Assembly (NCBI GenBank): GCA_035560815.1
Contig: DATMYR010000012.1
Location: 62,001-126,000 of the forward strand
Origin: UBA5314 sp035560815
GTDB taxonomy: Bacteria > Bacillota > Syntrophomonadia > Syntrophomonadales > Syntrophomonadaceae
Reading direction: 5' to 3'
DNA: 64,000 nt
A model generated the notes under the pieces. It ran no database searches. It was not told where the DNA came from and saw only the letters and a program-made list of their open reading frames with translations. Shown one piece after another: positions 50,706-59,706 of the stretch. Within the stretch, counting starts at the first letter, position 1. Each line of letters starts with the position of its first letter. Both the position numbers and the translations under genes were made by a program.

Positions 50706-51602
50706 TTAGGTCCCCTTTATGGCATGCACAGGGAGAGATGGCATAAACTTCTTGGCGGTGGTTCTGACGCCATAGTTGCCCGGCTCCCCGGCCAGCGAAA
50801 ATATCAGTGAAAGCTGTCCCGGACTCATCTCAATGTTATCAACCGTGCTGATATTATTTTTTTGATATTCCTCCATATAGGAGTAGTTGGCTGTCGAGTT
50901 CTCAACACCAAATACGCGAAGTCCTTTCTGATTCAACCCATCCACCAGCCCTTGATCAAAACTCTGGGCGAAGAAATTGGCCAGATTGTTGACCCCTCCT
51001 ACTAGAATGACAGCATCCGCTGGTGTTTTGGTTTCCCCACTATATTTGACCAAATTCTTTTTCTGCAGCATTGCCAGATTGGTTTGATCTCCACTATTGG
51101 CTATAGTGGCGGCCACATCTTCAGCAATGCGATGGCGCAGGATATCCGGAGCACTCTGGGCATCCATTTGATAGTATTTGGCCACCTGCTCTCGCAGGGA
51201 AGCGTCCCCGAAGCTCATCCCGGGAAGCAAAACGGTGTTGGAAACCACCGAAGCACCGGACAGGGACAGGGCATTGAGCATACCAGCAGGAATCTCACTG
51301 TCACCGCTGACCACCACCGCTACTTTAAAATTGGCCAAACGGTCCTTTAATAATAGTGGCTGCAGTGTTTGGCTAAAATTTTCATAATTATTGATCACGG
51401 TCTGTTTAAAGTTGTCTTCCGCAACCAGATCATTTTCCCGTTCCCGCAGCGAATAAAACTGCTGATCCAAACTGTCGATCATCTTCTTTTGCTGATCAAC
51501 AAGCACATTGTTGCCTACGATGGTGCTGCCGATGAGCACACCCAAACCCAAAGCTAAGAAAACGGCAACAATCGAGGTTATATGATATCTTAGATCAATC
51601 AT
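50706..51602 (-). CDS. steB: MctB/SteB-like membrane-anchored protein (copper transporter family PF11382)
   Basis: The 298-residue protein starts MIDLRYHITSIVAVFLALGLGVLIGSTI with one membrane helix, then a coiled coil (about residues 32-60) and an extracytoplasmic alpha/beta domain. This is the architecture of mycobacterial MctB and corynebacterial SteB. Next to steA, a SteB role in cell separation is more likely than copper export. ATG 51602 follows TGAGGTG; the frame to 51620 adds six residues. The symbol is by analogy. Confidence 0.78.
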   Translation of the reverse strand: MIDLRYHITSIVAVFLALGLGVLIGSTIVGNNVLVDQQKKMIDSLDQQFYSLRERENDLVAEDNFKQTVINNYENFSQTLQPLLLKDRLANFKVAVVVSGDSEIPAGMLNALSLSGASVVSNTVLLPGMSFGDASLREQVAKYYQMDAQSAPDILRHRIAEDVAATIANSGDQTNLAMLQKKNLVKYSGETKTPADAVILVGGVNNLANFFAQSFDQGLVDGLNQKGLRVFGVENSTANYSYMEEYQKNNISTVDNIEMSPGQLSLIFSLAGEPGNYGVRTTAKKFMPSLPVHAIKGT

Positions 51603-51643
51603 GGTGTACACCTCATACATGGGCCGGTTGGGCCATTGGTTGA

Positions 51644-52765
51644 TTACAGATTAAGCAGCAATCGGAACTGTAGGATGATTAAACGAAAAAAAGGCTTGGT
51701 GGCCGGAGATACCCAGAGAATGATGATAATAGGCACCATCGCTGCTACCAGCATCTCAAACAAATAACTTTTATGCATGCTCTGTTTGTAAAGCTGGCTT
51801 ACTCCCCGAGCATCGACAAGGATGGGGCCCACTTTCATGCGCACCAGGAGAGTGCTGCCCATGCCCTGGCGGCCTTTTTCCATGAAATCTATCATATTAG
51901 AGTGGGAACCCACTGCTACAATCAACCGGGCGCCATTCTCCCATGCCATAATCATGGCTACATCTTCACTGGTCCCGGGCATGGGAAAGGTAGAAGCATT
52001 GAGCTCCATCTTATCCAGACGTTCCTTACCCGGAGCAGAGCCATCGGTATAAGCATGCACCACCAACTGAGCACCGCTGCGCAATGCTTCATCAGAAACG
52101 CTGTCCATATCCCCTACAATGATGTCGGGTTTCAGGCCAAAATCCAGGAGGGCGTCGGCCCCGCCGTCTACACCGATTAACACCGGTTTCTCCTCCTGGA
52201 TATAAGAGCTGATGGTTTTCAGATCTTCTTTATAACCACTTCCCCGAACCACAATCAAAACATGGCGTCCCTGAATCTGAGCTTCAAGTGATGGCACATC
52301 CAGGTTTCCCAGAAGAATATCCTTTTCCTTTTTCGCATATTCCAGGGTATTCTCCACAAAACGATCCAACCCGCTTTGAATATTGGCATTGCCTTCCCGG
52401 AGCTTTTCCGCTACCCAGTCCAGGGTCAAGACCTGTCCCTTCGCCAGCTGCCGCCCCTGAGCCCATACCTGGTTGTTTCTTATTTCGATCCAGCTTCCCT
52501 CGCGAATCTTCTCAAATATACTGTCATCCAGCATATCAATAACCGGAATACCCGCTTTTAAAATGCGATATACTCCTTTGGCCGGATAGCGTCCGGTGAC
52601 AGAAGCTTGCGTATTCAGGATGGCCATTGGTTTTATGTCGATTAATGAGTTTGCTGCTACTTCATCAATATCGTCATGATTGATTACCGCAATTTCGTTT
52701 CTCTTCAAGCGCTTGACCAGATTCTTTGTGCGTCGGTCGAGACGGGTTCTGCCCCTTAATTGCAT
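51644..52765 (-). CDS. steA: SteA-like putative cytokinetic protein (TPK-like domain)
   Basis: The 373-residue protein has GRTRLDRRTKNLVKRL at the start, GRYPAKGV and then a thiamin-pyrophosphokinase-like domain (VLIGVDGGADALLDFGLKPDIIVGDMDSV). A membrane helix lies near residues 325-345. This is the SteA architecture described in Corynebacterium, where SteA and SteB work together in daughter-cell separation. It lies directly upstream of the steB-like gene, 41 nt apart. Confidence 0.82.
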   Translation of the reverse strand: MQLRGRTRLDRRTKNLVKRLKRNEIAVINHDDIDEVAANSLIDIKPMAILNTQASVTGRYPAKGVYRILKAGIPVIDMLDDSIFEKIREGSWIEIRNNQVWAQGRQLAKGQVLTLDWVAEKLREGNANIQSGLDRFVENTLEYAKKEKDILLGNLDVPSLEAQIQGRHVLIVVRGSGYKEDLKTISSYIQEEKPVLIGVDGGADALLDFGLKPDIIVGDMDSVSDEALRSGAQLVVHAYTDGSAPGKERLDKMELNASTFPMPGTSEDVAMIMAWENGARLIVAVGSHSNMIDFMEKGRQGMGSTLLVRMKVGPILVDARGVSQLYKQSMHKSYLFEMLVAAMVPIIIILWVSPATKPFFRLIILQFRLLLNL

Positions 52766-52954
52766 ATTTCACCTCGAGGAGATCGGATTCAATATAAACC
52801 GCCAATTAATAACGCCTCTATATTATCACATAGCACAATAAAAGGAAAACAGCCTGCATTGAGGGTTTTGCCCCTTCGATTGCTTATTGGAATGGGGTTC
52901 TTGTGCGTCAAAAAAAACCGTCCCCTGTGACTCAAAAGCTGGATATCATGAAAA

Positions 52955-52993
52955 ATACCCCTTATCATTGCCAGGCAAGAATAAGGGGTATTG
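52955..52993 (-). terminator. Terminator of spo0A
   Basis: A perfect 12-bp stem (52955-52966 with 52982-52993) with a 15-nt loop starts 15 bp past the spo0A stop and ends in TTTTTC on the minus strand. Confidence 0.8.
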
Positions 52994-53007
52994 TGATTCC
53001 CAAACGC

Positions 53008-53811
53008 TTAACTTACTTTGTTTTCCAGGCGCAGCCGATCAGCGATGATGGCAATAAATTCGGAATTGGTAGGCTTACCTTTCTCTCCGCTAATGGTGTA
53101 GCCAAATACTTTGTTGATTTTATCTATATCCCCCCGGTCCCAAGCCAGTTCGATAGCATGGCGAATCGCTCTCTCTACCCGGCTGGGCGTTGTATCATAT
53201 TTCTGAGCAATGGTCGGATAGAGTTCCTTGGTCACAGCTCCCAGATAATTGATTTCTTCCACTACCAGCATAATAGCGTCTCTGAGATACTGGTAGCCCT
53301 TCACATGGGCGGGAACCCCAATCTCGTGGATAACCTTGGTAACTTCAACCTCCAAATTTTTTGGTGAATAGGCGGGTATGTGCAGAGTACCCATGGAGCC
53401 CCTGCTCTCACTGCGCGGTTTTGCATCCCTGGCTACCTGGCGCACCCGGTCTCCCAATACCTGTAGATTAAAAGGTTTTAGTATGTAGTAATCAGCACCC
53501 AATTCAACAGCTTTCTGTGTAATGTTCTCCTGGCCAAAGGCAGTCAGTATTATAATCTTGGGTCTGCCATCCGAGCGCAAGTCATTGATTTTCTCCAAGA
53601 CCCCGATTCCATCCATGTAGGGCATGATGAGATCCAGGATTAACACCTCAACATCCTGCTTTTCCAATACTCCAAGAACTTCCATACCGTTCGAGCAAAT
53701 ACCAACCATTTCAAAATCTGGCTCATTGGAGAAGTAGTCCCTGAGAATTCCACAGAATTCCCGATTGTCATCAGCTACTAGAACTTTAATTTTCGAAGAT
53801 TCACCCAACAT
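53008..53811 (-). CDS. spo0A: Sporulation transcription factor Spo0A
   Basis: The 267-residue response regulator has a receiver domain with VADDNREFC, ILDLIMPYMDGI (phospho-Asp) and ILTAFG, ending in the conserved Lys of ILKPFN. The Spo0A effector domain follows, with VKGYQYLRDAIMLVVEE and the recognition helix TPSRVERAIRHAIELAW. It is the master regulator of sporulation entry. ATG 53811 is chosen; the longer frame to 53841 is not family-like. A consensus sigma-H promoter lies about 58 bp upstream, and spoIVB precedes it as in nearly all endospore formers. Confidence 0.97.
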   Translation of the reverse strand: MLGESSKIKVLVADDNREFCGILRDYFSNEPDFEMVGICSNGMEVLGVLEKQDVEVLILDLIMPYMDGIGVLEKINDLRSDGRPKIIILTAFGQENITQKAVELGADYYILKPFNLQVLGDRVRQVARDAKPRSESRGSMGTLHIPAYSPKNLEVEVTKVIHEIGVPAHVKGYQYLRDAIMLVVEEINYLGAVTKELYPTIAQKYDTTPSRVERAIRHAIELAWDRGDIDKINKVFGYTISGEKGKPTNSEFIAIIADRLRLENKVS

Positions 53812-53868
53812 CCAGCAATATTCCCCCTTGCCCGTTCTCACGGCTAATTATGTTGATTTACAAACCGT

Positions 53869-53896
53869 TTTCGACGATACGCCAGGTATTTCCTGC
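53869..53896 (-). promoter_or_regulatory. Sigma-H promoter of spo0A
   Basis: On the minus strand, GCAGGAAAT (53896-53888), 12 bp, then GTCGAAA (53875-53869) fits RNAGGAWWW-N11/12-RNNGAAW at every position. The -10 also resembles half of a 0A box (TGTCGAA), so feedback by Spo0A is possible. Confidence 0.7.
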
Positions 53897-54038
53897 TTTT
53901 ATTTTCTACGAAATTGGCCCACAATATCGCAGAGAACTCCACAATGATACATAGAAATACATATCAGATTTAAAGAATTACCAGGGACTTTTAACCAGGA
54001 AGTTGAATTTATTCTGATGTAGGACCAGGATGGCGGTG

Positions 54039-55373
54039 TCAATAATTTGTCGAAACCTTTTTCAGCTGATCTTCCGGATTCTGCATTTCCGACAGCATAT
54101 TATCCATATAAATGCCATATCCCCTGGAGGGATCATTGAGAAAAACGTGGGTAATTGCTCCTACAATCTTGGAATCCTGAATTATGGGGCTGCCGCTCAT
54201 ACCCTGGATAATCCCTCCAGTCAAGCTGAGCAGGCGGGGATCAGTTATACGAACTACCATGCCTTTACCGTTATCGCTTACAGGATAGAGTTTTTCGATC
54301 ACAATGTCAAAGGCCTGGATGTCTTCCCCATTGATAACTGTAAACATCTGGGCTTTTCCGACTTTGACCTGATGTGCGTAGGCTACTTCCACGGATCCGT
54401 TGGTCAGGGGATTCTGGACATCGATAACCGTCTGCCCGAAAATACCATAGTATGTGTTTTTACTAATGCTGCCCTGCACTTTACCCTGACTGCCAAAAAT
54501 GCCGATCTTTTCGCCTGGGTGTCCGGGAACCCCGGGTTTAATACTTTGAATCGATGCAGTTACAATTTTCCCCTGGCGCACATTGATCCCCTGGCGCGTA
54601 TCAGCATCAAGAATGATGTGCCCCAGGGCTCCATATTCCTTGGTGGTCGGATCCCAGAAGCTCAGGGTGCCTACACCCACAACCCCGTCTCGCACATATA
54701 ATCCGATCCGGTAGCGGTTCGTTTCGGAACAGAAAATACCCCGCACTGAAATGGGAATCGAACGTTCCTTCCTTTTTATCTGCAAAACTGTTTCTTGGCC
54801 CTTTTTCTCATCGATATTACGAGCTAGATCCTCTTCGCTGTCAACTTCCTGCCCGTCCGCTTGTAGGATTACATCCCCCAGTTCCACTCCCTGATCTTTA
54901 GCCGGATAGCTTTTTTTTCCGTCTGTTCCTAGCACTGGCGCATATCCCACCACCATAATGCCCTGGGATTGGAGCACCACACCAATGGAATGTCCGCCCG
55001 GCATTACCCGGCGGATGGGTATGGACTCTATGGTAATCGACTTTATCGGAATCAAGCCCAGTATCTTGACTTCCACATTCACTTTTCCCGGTTTTAAAGC
55101 CGTAATCTCGTATCCGGAGATGCTGTGATTGATGGATATTGGCGGGTCCTGGGGAGATGCAAATACGCTCTGAGAAGGTCTCAGCATTTTTATCTCAATT
55201 TTATTTTCCAATTGATGGGGCAGCTGGATGTTAATAAGGCTGGTCTGCCCTACAACTACTTTCTGGGAATTAGGCAGGCAAAGGATGGTTTTCACCTGGG
55301 GAGTCAAACATACAGCGACAAATAGAATGGATAAAATGATTCCCAAAAACGGGCGGATCCTTCTCAAACGCAT
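54039..55373 (-). CDS. spoIVB: SpoIVB serine peptidase
   Basis: The 444-residue protein has an N-terminal membrane anchor, a PDZ domain (QGVELGDVILQADGQEV near residues 160-175) and an S55 protease domain with catalytic Ser in GMSGSPII and a conserved His in GALGHII. Secreted from the forespore, SpoIVB triggers pro-sigma-K processing through SpoIVFA. The start is ATG 55373. Confidence 0.95.
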   Translation of the reverse strand: MRLRRIRPFLGIILSILFVAVCLTPQVKTILCLPNSQKVVVGQTSLINIQLPHQLENKIEIKMLRPSQSVFASPQDPPISINHSISGYEITALKPGKVNVEVKILGLIPIKSITIESIPIRRVMPGGHSIGVVLQSQGIMVVGYAPVLGTDGKKSYPAKDQGVELGDVILQADGQEVDSEEDLARNIDEKKGQETVLQIKRKERSIPISVRGIFCSETNRYRIGLYVRDGVVGVGTLSFWDPTTKEYGALGHIILDADTRQGINVRQGKIVTASIQSIKPGVPGHPGEKIGIFGSQGKVQGSISKNTYYGIFGQTVIDVQNPLTNGSVEVAYAHQVKVGKAQMFTVINGEDIQAFDIVIEKLYPVSDNGKGMVVRITDPRLLSLTGGIIQGMSGSPIIQDSKIVGAITHVFLNDPSRGYGIYMDNMLSEMQNPEDQLKKVSTNY

Positions 55374-55396
55374 TCACTCCCAAGACATAAAGTAAG

Positions 55397-55429
55397 ATTA
55401 TTCTCTCCTTTTGTCCAGGCAGGTATACG
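55397..55429 (-). promoter_or_regulatory. Weak forespore-type promoter candidate for spoIVB
   Basis: On the minus strand, CGTATA (55429-55424), 18 bp, then GAGAATAAT (55405-55397) vaguely resembles sigma-F/G promoters, which drive spoIVB in Bacillus. The -10 match is poor. Confidence 0.25.
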
Positions 55430-55601
55430 AAAAGAGACCTCGCCAAATTACCGGATAACAGGCATTAAATTACCATTTTCATGTAGTTTCGCAAAGGCTT
55501 TTGATGCCTGATGTGAACAGATGGGTACAATCAGGGTTAAAAGGGGGGAAAATGATCCCAGTGGGAGGGCTGGTAAAGCGGAAAATAGAATTGACAGTTT
55601 A

Positions 55602-57284
55602 CTAACTGCCCGGTTGGCCGAGTAACAGCATCTCGCGGGCATGTTGCAGGGTGATTTCCGAGTACGACTCGCCGCCGAGCATGCGAGCTAGTTCCTGAAC
55701 CTGTTCTTCCCGGTTCAGGGTTCGTACCCGTACCAGAGTATGATCATCTATAGCGTCTTTTTCGATCAAGAAGTGCCGGTCGGCATAGGCGGCTACCTGG
55801 GGGGAATGCGTGACCAGTATTACCTGGTGAGAACGAGATAATTGAAACAGCTTGTTCGCCATGGAACGGAGTGAAGTTCCTCCGACACCCACATCGATTT
55901 CATCGAAAATCAGAGTTGGCAGCTGGTAGACGGCAGCCAGTGCCGCTTTCAAAGCCAGTACTACCCGGGAGATTTCCCCCCCAGAAGCCACTTTGGCCAG
56001 GGGTTGCAGGTCTTCACCAGGGTTGGCCGAGAAAAGCAGTTCCACCTGATCCCAGCCTGTTGACCCAGGTGTGGTTTTTCGGTCTATTCTAACCTCAAAC
56101 CTAATTTGGGGAAGATTTAGCTCCTTGAGCTCGCTATAAACGCGTTCTTGCAGGAGAGATGCAGCCGAGTGGCGGGACATACTCAAATCACCTGCCAACC
56201 TGGCGTATTCCTGCTCCAGGCAGGACATCTCCTTTTCCGTCTGGTCAATCTGTTCTTGATGGTGTTCTAATGCAGAGCGTTCTTCCCGAGCCTGCTCAAA
56301 ATAGGCCAGGATTTGTTCAATATTCTGCCCATATCGGGTTTTAAGGCGTTCAATCGTGTGCAGTCGATCTTCTAAAACATCGAGCAAGCCCGGTTCAAAG
56401 TCCAAACCATTACGGAATTGCCCCACCTGAGCAGCCAGATCCTGGAGCATATAATAGGCTTCTTCCAGGGGAGCAGCGATGGATTGGAAGAAAGGCTCCT
56501 GTTTCAAACTACTGGCGGTATCTATGGCAGCAGCTAAAAGATCGAAGGCACTGACACCCTGTTGGGCTTCGTAAAGAAAACCAAGTAGTCGCTCTGACCC
56601 CTCGACCAGCCGGCGGGCATTTTTAACACGATCTCGCAGAGCCAGATGCTCTTCCTCTTCCCCGGGCTGGAGAGCAGCCTGCTCTATCTCTTGAATCTGG
56701 TAAGCAAGAAAGTCCAACCTCTGGAGGCGGCTTTTTTCCTGATCCTGTAATTCCTGCCAGTCCTGTTGGGTCTGTTTGAATCGTTGAAATACCCTGCTCA
56801 GCTCCAGGAGTCGGTCCCGACCATCGGGCAAGAAGCTGTCTACAAAATCCAGATACCGTTCGGGCCGCAGGAGGGTAAGGTGATCATGCTGCAAATGCAA
56901 ATCCAGCAGCGATGAAGACAAGTCCCTGAGGATGGAAACGCTGACATTGCGGCTATTAATTCTGGCGCTGCTTCTTCCCTGGGGATTGATTTCCCTGGTG
57001 ATTATGATGCTATCTTCATCTTCTTCTATTAGCCCGTTGTTCAGAAGGAAACGATGGGCAGCCCCGTCTTCTGGCACTTCGAAGACCGCCTGGGCCAGCG
57101 CCCGGTGTTGGCGGTCGCGCACCAAATCGCTGTTGATGCGATCCCCCATGATAAGCCCCAGAGCATCGATGATAATGGATTTACCCGCTCCAGTCTCACC
57201 AGTAAGTATGTTTAATCCCCGGTCGAGCTCCATACGAAGTTCGTCGATCAACACGAAATTCTGGATAAATATCTCCTGCAGCAT
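55602..57284 (-). CDS. recN: DNA repair protein RecN
   Basis: The 560-residue SMC-like ATPase starts MLQEIFIQNFVLIDELRMEL, has Walker A GETGAGKSIIIDAL, long coiled-coil arms and near the end SGGEISRVVLALKAAL and Walker B PTLIFDEIDVGVGG. It acts in double-strand break repair. ATG 57284 follows GGAGG; the 14 codons upstream are not conserved. The 230 bp between recN and spoIVB hold only the spoIVB promoter region. Confidence 0.95.
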   Translation of the reverse strand: MLQEIFIQNFVLIDELRMELDRGLNILTGETGAGKSIIIDALGLIMGDRINSDLVRDRQHRALAQAVFEVPEDGAAHRFLLNNGLIEEDEDSIIITREINPQGRSSARINSRNVSVSILRDLSSSLLDLHLQHDHLTLLRPERYLDFVDSFLPDGRDRLLELSRVFQRFKQTQQDWQELQDQEKSRLQRLDFLAYQIQEIEQAALQPGEEEEHLALRDRVKNARRLVEGSERLLGFLYEAQQGVSAFDLLAAAIDTASSLKQEPFFQSIAAPLEEAYYMLQDLAAQVGQFRNGLDFEPGLLDVLEDRLHTIERLKTRYGQNIEQILAYFEQAREERSALEHHQEQIDQTEKEMSCLEQEYARLAGDLSMSRHSAASLLQERVYSELKELNLPQIRFEVRIDRKTTPGSTGWDQVELLFSANPGEDLQPLAKVASGGEISRVVLALKAALAAVYQLPTLIFDEIDVGVGGTSLRSMANKLFQLSRSHQVILVTHSPQVAAYADRHFLIEKDAIDDHTLVRVRTLNREEQVQELARMLGGESYSEITLQHAREMLLLGQPGS

Positions 57285-57341
57285 TTTCGTCCTCCAAGAA
57301 AGCTGGACAAATCTCAATATCCTCACAATGTAGGCCAGGTT

Positions 57342-57794
57342 TTAACTTCTGATTAATTGTAGGAATTCTTCGACCAGTTGGGGGGCCGCCTCTTTGGGTT
57401 TGACGGCAATAAATATTGTGTCATCCCCGGCCACAGTGCCTAGAATCTTTTCCCATCGCACAACATCCACCATAGAAGCCACGGCCTGGGCTGCTCCGGG
57501 AATGGTTTTAATTACGATTAGATTCTCACTCTGTTCGATATCCACTACTGAATCCCTGAATAAGCGTTTCATCCGCTCCTGCAGTCCGCTGACTTTAGCG
57601 TTATCGGGCAGCGCATAGTGATAACCATAATCATCGGGAATTTTTATCAACTGCAATTCTTTGATATCACGGGATATGGTAGCTTGCGTAACCTCCAGCC
57701 CACGGCTGGCCAGAGCATGGCACAACTCCTCTTGCGTGGCGATGCGCTCGGAAATAACAATCTCTCGAATGGCAAAATGACGAGCAGATTTCAC
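57342..57794 (-). CDS. argR: Arginine repressor
   Basis: The 150-residue protein has the ArgR winged helix (TQEELCHALASRGLEVTQATISRDIKELQLIKI) and a C-terminal oligomerisation/arginine-binding domain with TIPGAAQAVASMVD and GTVAGDDTIFIAV. It controls arginine metabolism as a hexamer. The start is GTG 57794 after GGGAGG. It sits before recN as in Bacillus (ahrC-recN). Confidence 0.95.
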   Translation of the reverse strand: MKSARHFAIREIVISERIATQEELCHALASRGLEVTQATISRDIKELQLIKIPDDYGYHYALPDNAKVSGLQERMKRLFRDSVVDIEQSENLIVIKTIPGAAQAVASMVDVVRWEKILGTVAGDDTIFIAVKPKEAAPQLVEEFLQLIRS

Positions 57795-57807
57795 AGGCTG
57801 CCTCCCT

Positions 57808-58078
57808 TCAACTTGTAATCACAAGTATATGAGCCGGGCTGTTGATCTGATTGATAAGACTTAACTCTATTACTTCCAGTTGCTGTTGGGGAATTCCTGC
57901 CAGATATGATTGTAAAGCCCGTAATTCAATTTGTCCACCCGGATGTCCAGAGTAACAAACCAGGGTAACGGACCCACCTGGGGCCAACCACCGTGTCACC
58001 TGGTTCAACGCGAACCCGGGCAATCTTATGCGATAGGTTCAGAGCCTTTTGCAGAAGATCCTGGTCCCCAAGACTCAT
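57808..58078 (-). pseudogene. YtqB/MnmM-like methyltransferase gene with internal deletion
   Basis: The first ~31 codons from ATG 58078 encode LLQKALNLSHKIARVRVEPG plus DTVV, the N-terminus of YtqB-like class I methyltransferases, up to the SAM motif. The frame then leaves homology. In another frame, from about 58008 to 57808, lies the family's C-terminal part (LAPGGSVTLVCYSGHPGGQIE and on to LINQINSPAHILV). The SAM-binding core of roughly 100 residues is missing. The junction lies in a stretch (57985-58008) that makes sense in both frames, so a deletion between two short identical sequences is the likely cause. The ATG overlaps the nadK stop, marking a formerly coupled gene. Confidence 0.75.
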
Positions 58079-58890
58079 AGATCTTCGTTATGCCGCAGCC
58101 GGTTTTCCAAATTAGAGAAAAAGGAAACCCCGGTCAGATCAACCATTCTCAGAGCTTGCGGAGCTTTTCGTATTTCGATAATAAAATCTTCCTGATAATC
58201 CAGCTTGAACTGTCCATCCACGCAGATCACCGCCGCCCGGCTGTCTACGGGAGTAATCCGCAGTGTCTTGTGCACAGCGGCCACTAGTGGACGCCGGTGA
58301 ATGATATGTGAAGCAATAGGGGTAATGACAAAGGCCTCTAGACAAGGATCAAGCACGGGGCCTCCGGCGGACAATGAATACGCGGTGGAGCCTGTGGGGG
58401 TGGCCACGATCACACCATCACCCAAATAGCGCCCCAGGGTTTGCTCCCCGATACTCAATCGAAATTCCACTAATCGCGGATCCGAGGAACGGAATATTAC
58501 TTCATTCAGCGCATAAATCCGATGAATCAGATCTTGCTTTTTAAATATATCTATTTCCAGCATCATCCGTTCTTCCAGAGTATATTCCCCTCGCAGCAGC
58601 CTTTCTAGACTGCCTTCCAATTGGTGCGTCTCGATATTACTGAGGAATCCTACGGTTCCCATATTGACTCCCAGCAGGGGCAGCCCTCTTTGAGCATACT
58701 CCCGGGCAGCTCGCAGTATGGTGCCATCCCCTCCCAGCACGATGAGTAGATCGAAAGCATTCCCGGCAGGTTTTTGCTGGCCATCGTCGGTCTCCACCTG
58801 CACCTGTAGGGATTCCAACTTTTCCCTGACAAGCCGGGCCATGTTGACGGTATGCTCTTTGAACCTGTTATTCAGTAAAAGAACCCTCAC
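58075..58890 (-). CDS. nadK: NAD kinase
   Basis: The 271-residue kinase has VLGGDGTILRAAREYA (GGDG motif), NMGTVGFLSN, and GDGVIVATPTGSTAYSLSAGGPVLDP. It phosphorylates NAD to NADP. The start is GTG 58890, with AGGAGGAA in the end of tlyA. Its stop overlaps the start of the broken methyltransferase gene. Confidence 0.95.
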   Translation of the reverse strand: MRVLLLNNRFKEHTVNMARLVREKLESLQVQVETDDGQQKPAGNAFDLLIVLGGDGTILRAAREYAQRGLPLLGVNMGTVGFLSNIETHQLEGSLERLLRGEYTLEERMMLEIDIFKKQDLIHRIYALNEVIFRSSDPRLVEFRLSIGEQTLGRYLGDGVIVATPTGSTAYSLSAGGPVLDPCLEAFVITPIASHIIHRRPLVAAVHKTLRITPVDSRAAVICVDGQFKLDYQEDFIIEIRKAPQALRMVDLTGVSFFSNLENRLRHNEDL

Positions 58891-58896
58891 CCTGCT

Positions 58897-59706
58897 TCAT
58901 TTCCTCCTCAAGGTAGAATGCGCCTCACTTACGGTCTCGTTGACTCGGGTCTCCCGATCAGCTAAGCCCGGTCTGCAGCGGTTTAACAATAAAAAAAATT
59001 CTATATTTCCCTGGGGTCCGGTAATAGGAGAATAGGTCAAGCTCTGACAAAACAGGCCTTCTTTTTCCGCATCAGCAATGCACTGCAGCAGCACATCACA
59101 ATGCACCTGAGCATCGCGTACTACTCCTTTTTTTCCCACCCGTTCGCGGCCTGCTTCGAATTGGGGTTTAACCAGGCAGACTATCAATCCCTCGGGTTTA
59201 AGCAAGTTCTTCACTGCTGGGAAAACTTTGTTCAGAGATATGAAGGAGACGTCGATGGTAACGATGTCCGCCAATTCACCAAGCAGATCGGGTTGAACAT
59301 AACGGATATTGGTTTTCTCCATGGTGCAAACCCGGGGATCATTTCGCAGCTTCCAATCCAATTGACCATAACCGACATCCAGGGCGTAAACCCTCCCTGC
59401 ACCATGTTGCAGCGCATAATCGGTATAGCCGCCTGTGGAAGCACCGACATCCAGAACCACCTGATCCTGAAAATCAATTTCAAAATCCTGGGCTGCTTTT
59501 TCCAGCTTCAGCCCACCCCGGCTCACGTAAGGACCGCTTCGTGTTTGGATGGTGATCTCGGCGTCCTCAGCAATACTGCTGCCCGGCTTGTCCAGGAGCT
59601 GACCGTTGACCCGGACTTCCCCAGCCAGAATCAGTCCCCTGGCTTTTTCTCTGCTGGGGGCCAAGCCACGCTCTACCATCAAAATATCCAGCCTATTTTT
59701 TGCCAA
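58897..59706 (-). CDS. tlyA: TlyA family rRNA 2'-O-methyltransferase
   Basis: The 269-residue protein has an N-terminal S4 RNA-binding domain (RLDILMVERGLAPSREKARGLILAGEVRVNG) and an FtsJ-like methyltransferase domain (VLDVGASTGGYTDYALQHGA). The K-D-K-E-type residues lie around VDVSFISL and LVKPQFEAG. In mycobacteria TlyA methylates cytidines of 16S and 23S rRNA. The start is TTG 59706, inside the dxs end (14-nt overlap). Confidence 0.92.
   Translation of the reverse strand: MAKNRLDILMVERGLAPSREKARGLILAGEVRVNGQLLDKPGSSIAEDAEITIQTRSGPYVSRGGLKLEKAAQDFEIDFQDQVVLDVGASTGGYTDYALQHGAGRVYALDVGYGQLDWKLRNDPRVCTMEKTNIRYVQPDLLGELADIVTIDVSFISLNKVFPAVKNLLKPEGLIVCLVKPQFEAGRERVGKKGVVRDAQVHCDVLLQCIADAEKEGLFCQSLTYSPITGPQGNIEFFLLLNRCRPGLADRETRVNETVSEAHSTLRRK

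Noticed and set aside
50706..51602. Copper exporter role for the MctB-family protein
   Set aside because: No copper-resistance genes are near, and the neighbour is SteA-like, so a SteB-type role is more likely.
53866..53876. Stand-alone 0A box upstream of spo0A
   Set aside because: The GTCGAAA is fully explained as the -10 of a consensus sigma-H promoter; kept only as a possible dual use.
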